8,784 nucleotides of DNA, taken from assembly GCA_029881615.1 (NCBI GenBank), contig JAOUMF010000049.1, positions 1 through 8,784 of the forward strand, read 5' to 3'. This document shows positions 6,349 to 8,784 of the stretch, piece after piece; the first letter of the stretch is position 1, and each line of letters starts with the position of its first letter. Origin of the DNA: Alphaproteobacteria bacterium. Its GTDB lineage: Bacteria > Pseudomonadota > Alphaproteobacteria > UBA8366 > JADFVY01. The position numbers and the translations under genes were made by a program. The notes beneath the pieces were generated by a model. It had not been told where the DNA came from. It saw only the letters and a list, made by a program, of their open reading frames with translations, and did not search any database.

Positions 6349-6522
6349 TTAGCTGGCCGCAGCCGCCAGATAGCTCGAAACCGTATTGAAGATGACCTGC
6401 AACTGCGAACCCAGAAGCTGCAACGCAACAATAGCGGCGACCGAAACAAGCGCTGCAACCAGACCGTATTCAATCATGGTCGCGCCGGACTCGTCATTGA
6501 TAAAGGCTTTAATGAAACTCAT
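6349..6522 (-). CDS. Flp/Tad-type pilin, copy 2
   Basis: This 57-codon gene starts at ATG 6522 with GGGGAG (6531-6536) 8 bases before it, and stops at TAA 6349-6351. It encodes MSFIKAFINDESG, then ATMIEYGLVAALVS and a hydrophobic helix, ending YLAAAAS. The product should be cut after Gly13 by the Tad prepilin peptidase and exported as a 44-residue pilin subunit. It is 51/57 identical to copy 1. The tail change from AEAGS to AAAAS removes the one acidic residue near the C-terminus, which may alter the pilus surface. It is transcribed before copy 1 on the same strand, but its own terminator and the separate box of copy 1 suggest two independent transcripts. Confidence 0.93.
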   Translation of the reverse strand: MSFIKAFINDESGATMIEYGLVAALVSVAAIVALQLLGSQLQVIFNTVSSYLAAAAS

Positions 6523-6616
6523 AAGATACTCTCCCCAAAAGAAATTAATTTGACCCTGACGTTAACCTGCTGTCGACCCATGCCGACCAGCGTGGCTATT
6601 TTCTATCACTTATATG

Positions 6617-6631
6617 TTAACAAGTACTTAA
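6617..6631 (-). promoter_or_regulatory. CtrA-type box upstream of pilin copy 2
   Basis: A second perfect TTAA-N7-TTAA (spacer CAAGTAC on the plus strand) lies 95-109 bp upstream of the copy 2 ATG, similar to the placement for copy 1. The surrounding 6600-6660 is AT-rich. On the minus strand the box runs into TTAACA, a plausible -35, but no clear -10 is seen 16-18 bases on. The flanking gap 6523-6744 has no other gene or terminator that I can support. Confidence 0.55.
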
Positions 6632-6744
6632 GTATTCTCATTAGTTCGAAAAATGCATACGACTGTATTGCCTTCCTACCCCGCAACATCAGAGCTATTC
6701 CCACGTTTCCGTTGAAGCCAAACACCAGTCCTGCCGACTCCGGA

Positions 6745-7236
6745 TCAGAGTATTTTAACCCGAAATTCCTCGTCGTAATACTTGCCGCCGATCTTCAGCG
6801 CCCGGGGCTCGCAGCCATAGGGTTCGAAGCCCATCTTTTCGTAAAAACGACGGGCGCGGGCGTTATCCGCGATCACCGATATCAATACCTGCTCCACATG
6901 ACCACGGGCATGATCCAGCGCCGCCTCGACCATGGCCTCGGCCATTCCCGAACCGCGCAAGTCAGGCTGTACATACATCCCCCACAATACGCCCTTGTGC
7001 GAGATCTTGGGATTACGCAACGGAGTAAAGCCCAGGAAACCGGAAAGTTCTTCGCCGGAAAACCCGCCGAACAGGGCATACATCTGCAAGCGGACCGCGT
7101 AAGCTTCCAGCGGCAGGTCGAGAGCCGACTCGTAAGTCGCCTGAAATGCCTCGGGATATTCCTCCAACGCCTGCAGCCTGATGTCGCGATAGGCCCGCGC
7201 ATCGGTTTCGGTCAGTCGCCGCACCACAAACTTCAT
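6745..7236 (-). CDS. GNAT family N-acetyltransferase
   Basis: The 163-residue protein starts at ATG 7236, where AGGAGG (7245-7250) lies 8 bases away; an in-frame GTG at 7242 would leave only 2 bases and is rejected. The size and order fit a single GNAT domain: KFVVRRLTETDARAYRDIRL at the N-terminus, GFLGFTPL and LWGMYVQPDLRGSGMAEAMV (84-103) as strand beta4 and motif A, with the acetyl-CoA pyrophosphate loop QPDLRGSG (90-97). ISVIADNARARRFYEKMGF (119-137) is motif B with the usual asparagine and the FYEKMGF signature. GNAT enzymes transfer acetyl from acetyl-CoA to an amine of a small molecule or protein; the acceptor here is unknown. It lies 149 bp downstream of the peptide-importer ATPase gene on the same strand, so it may be read through from that operon or have its own promoter in the gap. 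Confidence 0.9.
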   Translation of the reverse strand: MKFVVRRLTETDARAYRDIRLQALEEYPEAFQATYESALDLPLEAYAVRLQMYALFGGFSGEELSGFLGFTPLRNPKISHKGVLWGMYVQPDLRGSGMAEAMVEAALDHARGHVEQVLISVIADNARARRFYEKMGFEPYGCEPRALKIGGKYYDEEFRVKIL

Positions 7237-7385
7237 GATCACTGCCTCCTGCTATCCGAACGAATACAAATTAGCACAAAGGGACCCGATAGCTCAAAAA
7301 TCAGTCGCTGTAACGCCCTCGGTGCAAGAATGTCATAACGCTATGTATCCACGGAGATTTATCTCTGATATCGGAATTCCCGAAA
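7237..7385. other. 149-bp gap between the ABC ATPase and GNAT genes
   Basis: I see no gene and no strong terminator here. The segment near 7351-7366 has a short imperfect inverted repeat (GGAGATTTATCTC), whose effective stem is only about 4 bp with no T-run, so it is too weak to call. The AT-rich part 7258-7300 may hold a GNAT promoter. Confidence 0.3.
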
Positions 7386-8366
7386 TTAACGCCAGAAATG
7401 GCATGCGACCTCCCGGCCTTCGCCTGCATGTTCCAACAGCGGCACAGATTCCGCACAGCGCGCCTCAGCGCGCGGACAACGCGTCCGGAAGACACACCCC
7501 GATGGCGGTGCCAATGGCGAAGGTAGATCCCCCTGCAGAATAATCCGTTCCCGCGCCTGCTCGGCATCCGGATCAGGCAACGGCACGGCGGAGATCAACG
7601 CCTTCGTATAGGGGTGCAACGGTTCCCGATACAAGGAATCTCGATCGGCAATTTCCATGACACGCCCCAGGTACAACACCAGAAGACGGTGGCTGACATG
7701 ACGGACAACCGCCAGATTATGGCTGATGAAGATCAGCGCCACGCTAAATTCACGCTGCAATTCCATCAAAAGATTGATGATCTGCCCCTGTATCGAAACA
7801 TCCAGGGCTGAAACCGGTTCGTCGCAGACGATCAGCTTCGGTCGCAGGATCATCGCCCGGGCGACGCCGATGCGTTGGCACTGGCCACCGGAAAATTCAT
7901 GCGGGTAGCGGTTTATCATCTGCGGCGACAAGCCAACCTTGGCCAGCATTTCACGCACACGGTCACGCCGCGCCTCGCGCCCCAGTTCGGGGTGAAAGGT
8001 GCGCAGCGGCTCGGCAATGATGTCGCCTATCGTCATACGCGGGTCCAGGCTAGCCAGCGGATCCTGAAAAACAATCTGCATCTCGCGTCGGTGCGGGCGC
8101 ATGGCGGAGGCGCCGATCCCGGCGATCTCTTCGCCCAACCATACGACACTGCCCTCGCTCGGCGGAATTAGCTGCAGTACGGCGCGGCCCAGGGTCGACT
8201 TGCCACAGCCGGATTCGCCAACCACGCCCAACGTCTCACCCGCCGCCAGGTCAAAAGACACGCCGTCGACCGCCTTCAACACCGCCTTGCGGCCCAGCAA
8301 CCCTCCGCGCACCCGCATGGGAAAATGAACGCGCAAGTCGCGGACGGAAAGGATAGGCGCGTTCAA
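7386..8366 (-). CDS. Oligopeptide/dipeptide ABC importer ATP-binding subunit (OppF/DppF-like)
   Basis: The 326-residue ATPase begins at TTG 8366, with GGGAG (8375-8379) 8 bases before it. Its start overlaps the stop of the upstream ATPase gene in TTGA, so translation is probably coupled. Motifs in order: Walker A GESGCGKST 50-58, Q-loop VFQDPLASLDP 99-109 (Gln101), signature FSGGQCQR 158-165, Walker B LIVCDEPVSALD 178-189, H-loop His216 in FISHNL. The C-terminal oligopeptide/dipeptide domain starts near HPYTKALISAVP (251-262) and ends with cysteines 291, 297, 304 and 322 (GCVFRTRCP and later), the pattern that in DppD-like ATPases can hold a [4Fe-4S] cluster. It should pair with the neighbouring OppD-like ATPase at the inner membrane to drive uptake of peptides or similar solutes; permeases and binding protein are outside the window. 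Confidence 0.93.
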   Translation of the reverse strand: MNAPILSVRDLRVHFPMRVRGGLLGRKAVLKAVDGVSFDLAAGETLGVVGESGCGKSTLGRAVLQLIPPSEGSVVWLGEEIAGIGASAMRPHRREMQIVFQDPLASLDPRMTIGDIIAEPLRTFHPELGREARRDRVREMLAKVGLSPQMINRYPHEFSGGQCQRIGVARAMILRPKLIVCDEPVSALDVSIQGQIINLLMELQREFSVALIFISHNLAVVRHVSHRLLVLYLGRVMEIADRDSLYREPLHPYTKALISAVPLPDPDAEQARERIILQGDLPSPLAPPSGCVFRTRCPRAEARCAESVPLLEHAGEGREVACHFWR

Positions 8367-8784
8367 ACCGCAATCTCCCGGTGACAGGCTTTGGCGCGAC
8401 CCTCGCTCACTTCATGTAACAGCGGGGTGTCGGTGTAACATCGGTCTGTCGCATATCCACAGCGATCACAAAAGGCACAGCCCGGCGGCAGGGCCTGCAA
8501 ATTCGGCGGCTGCCCCGGAATAGACGCCAGCGTCTCCGTTACTGCAGAATCCAGCCGAGGCATTGAATGCAGCAATCCCTCGGTGTACGGGTGCAACGGG
8601 CGATAAAAAATATCGCGCACAGAGCCGGTTTCAATGATGCGCCCGGCATACATCACGGCCACCCGGTCGCACAGCCCGGCGACAATGCCAAGATCGTGGG
8701 TGATGATCACCAGGGCCGCCCCGGTATCGCGCCGCAACGCGGACATAAGATCAAGAATTTGCGCCTGAATAGTCACATCGAGCT
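8363..8784 (-). CDS. Oligopeptide/dipeptide ABC importer ATP-binding subunit (OppD/DppD-like), C-terminal part
   Basis: This gene is open at the window end and stops at TGA 8363-8365; an apparent start at a GTG near 8776 is only an internal valine codon. The visible 140 residues begin in the D-loop region (LDVTIQAQILDLMSALR), after Walker A, Q-loop, signature and most of Walker B, which lie beyond the edge. The H-loop histidine is in VIITHDLGIVAG. Then come YAGRIIETG, the oligopeptide-domain entry RPLHPYTEGLLHSMPRLD and a cysteine-rich end, GCAFCDRCGYATDRC plus a later Cys near KACH. It has one more cysteine (CAFC) than the partner ATPase in the usual four-cysteine [4Fe-4S] pattern. The TTGA overlap with the next ATPase shows they are in one operon, as in Dpp/Opp systems. 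Confidence 0.92.
   Translation of the reverse strand, partial: LDVTIQAQILDLMSALRRDTGAALVIITHDLGIVAGLCDRVAVMYAGRIIETGSVRDIFYRPLHPYTEGLLHSMPRLDSAVTETLASIPGQPPNLQALPPGCAFCDRCGYATDRCYTDTPLLHEVSEGRAKACHREIAV

Larger units (their letters stand above)
5796..6577 (-). repeat. Tandem duplication of a complete pilin transcription unit
   Basis: Two units, about 5796-6087 and 6286-6577, are related base for base. Terminator stem, small 3' hairpin, stop codon and start codon are all 489 bp apart, and the leader motifs CTGACG and a GTCGAC-like run are 490 bp apart. Coding parts are highly similar, while the 3' regions and leaders have drifted. The sequence between units (6088-6285) holds the copy 1 promoter region and no gene. 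The duplication therefore carried its own expression signals and is not very recent. Confidence 0.8.

Noticed and set aside
6169..7338. A 389-codon plus-strand open frame across pilin copy 2 and the GNAT gene
   Set aside because: It is antisense to two well supported genes, crosses AT-rich gaps and the terminator hairpin, and its product shows no domain.

Overview
The window looks like chromosomal DNA from a GC-rich alphaproteobacterium. The evidence is GC-rich coding DNA with AT-richer gaps, two Flp/Tad-type pilin genes that each have a perfect TTAA-N7-TTAA (CtrA-type) box upstream, and a MocR-type regulator. No rRNA, tRNA, CRISPR array or insertion sequence was seen. This is an inference from content; no species can be named.

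Layout: (1) 1-156 (+) is the C-terminal end of a TauE/SafE-like membrane protein cut by the window edge. (2) 226-1350 (+) is a family III (CaiB/BaiF) CoA-transferase. It converges, with a gap of only 4 bp, on (3) a minus-strand pair. That pair is a secreted Sel1-repeat protein (2696-3217) followed by a secreted BNR/sortilin-like propeller fused to a cytochrome c domain (1355-2599), together a probable two-gene periplasmic unit. (4) 3513-4181 (-) is an FMN-binding split-barrel (PPOX/NimA-like) protein, divergent from (5) 4284-5771 (+), a MocR-type GntR-aminotransferase regulator. The 102-bp gap between them carries a tandem direct repeat containing AAAGTGG, which is probably the regulator's operator. 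(6) 5796-6631 (-) is a tandem duplication of a 57-codon Flp pilin gene. Leader, ribosome binding site, coding region, 3' region and terminator are all duplicated, and each copy lies downstream of its own CtrA-type box. (7) 6745-7236 (-) is a GNAT acetyltransferase. (8) 7386-8784 (-) holds two ATPase subunits of an oligopeptide/dipeptide ABC importer (DppD/OppD-like, cut by the edge, then DppF/OppF-like), joined by a TTGA stop/start overlap.

The window combines unrelated housekeeping and accessory modules. I do not see an obviously new multi-gene system. The most informative signals are the duplicated pilin transcription units with CtrA-type boxes (suggesting cell-cycle control of a Tad pilus), the MocR/PPOX divergent pair with a readable operator, and the propeller-cytochrome fusion with its Sel1 partner. 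Several starts were moved to internal codons on ribosome-binding-site and paralog evidence. Both pilin genes are under 60 codons; the second is easy to miss.
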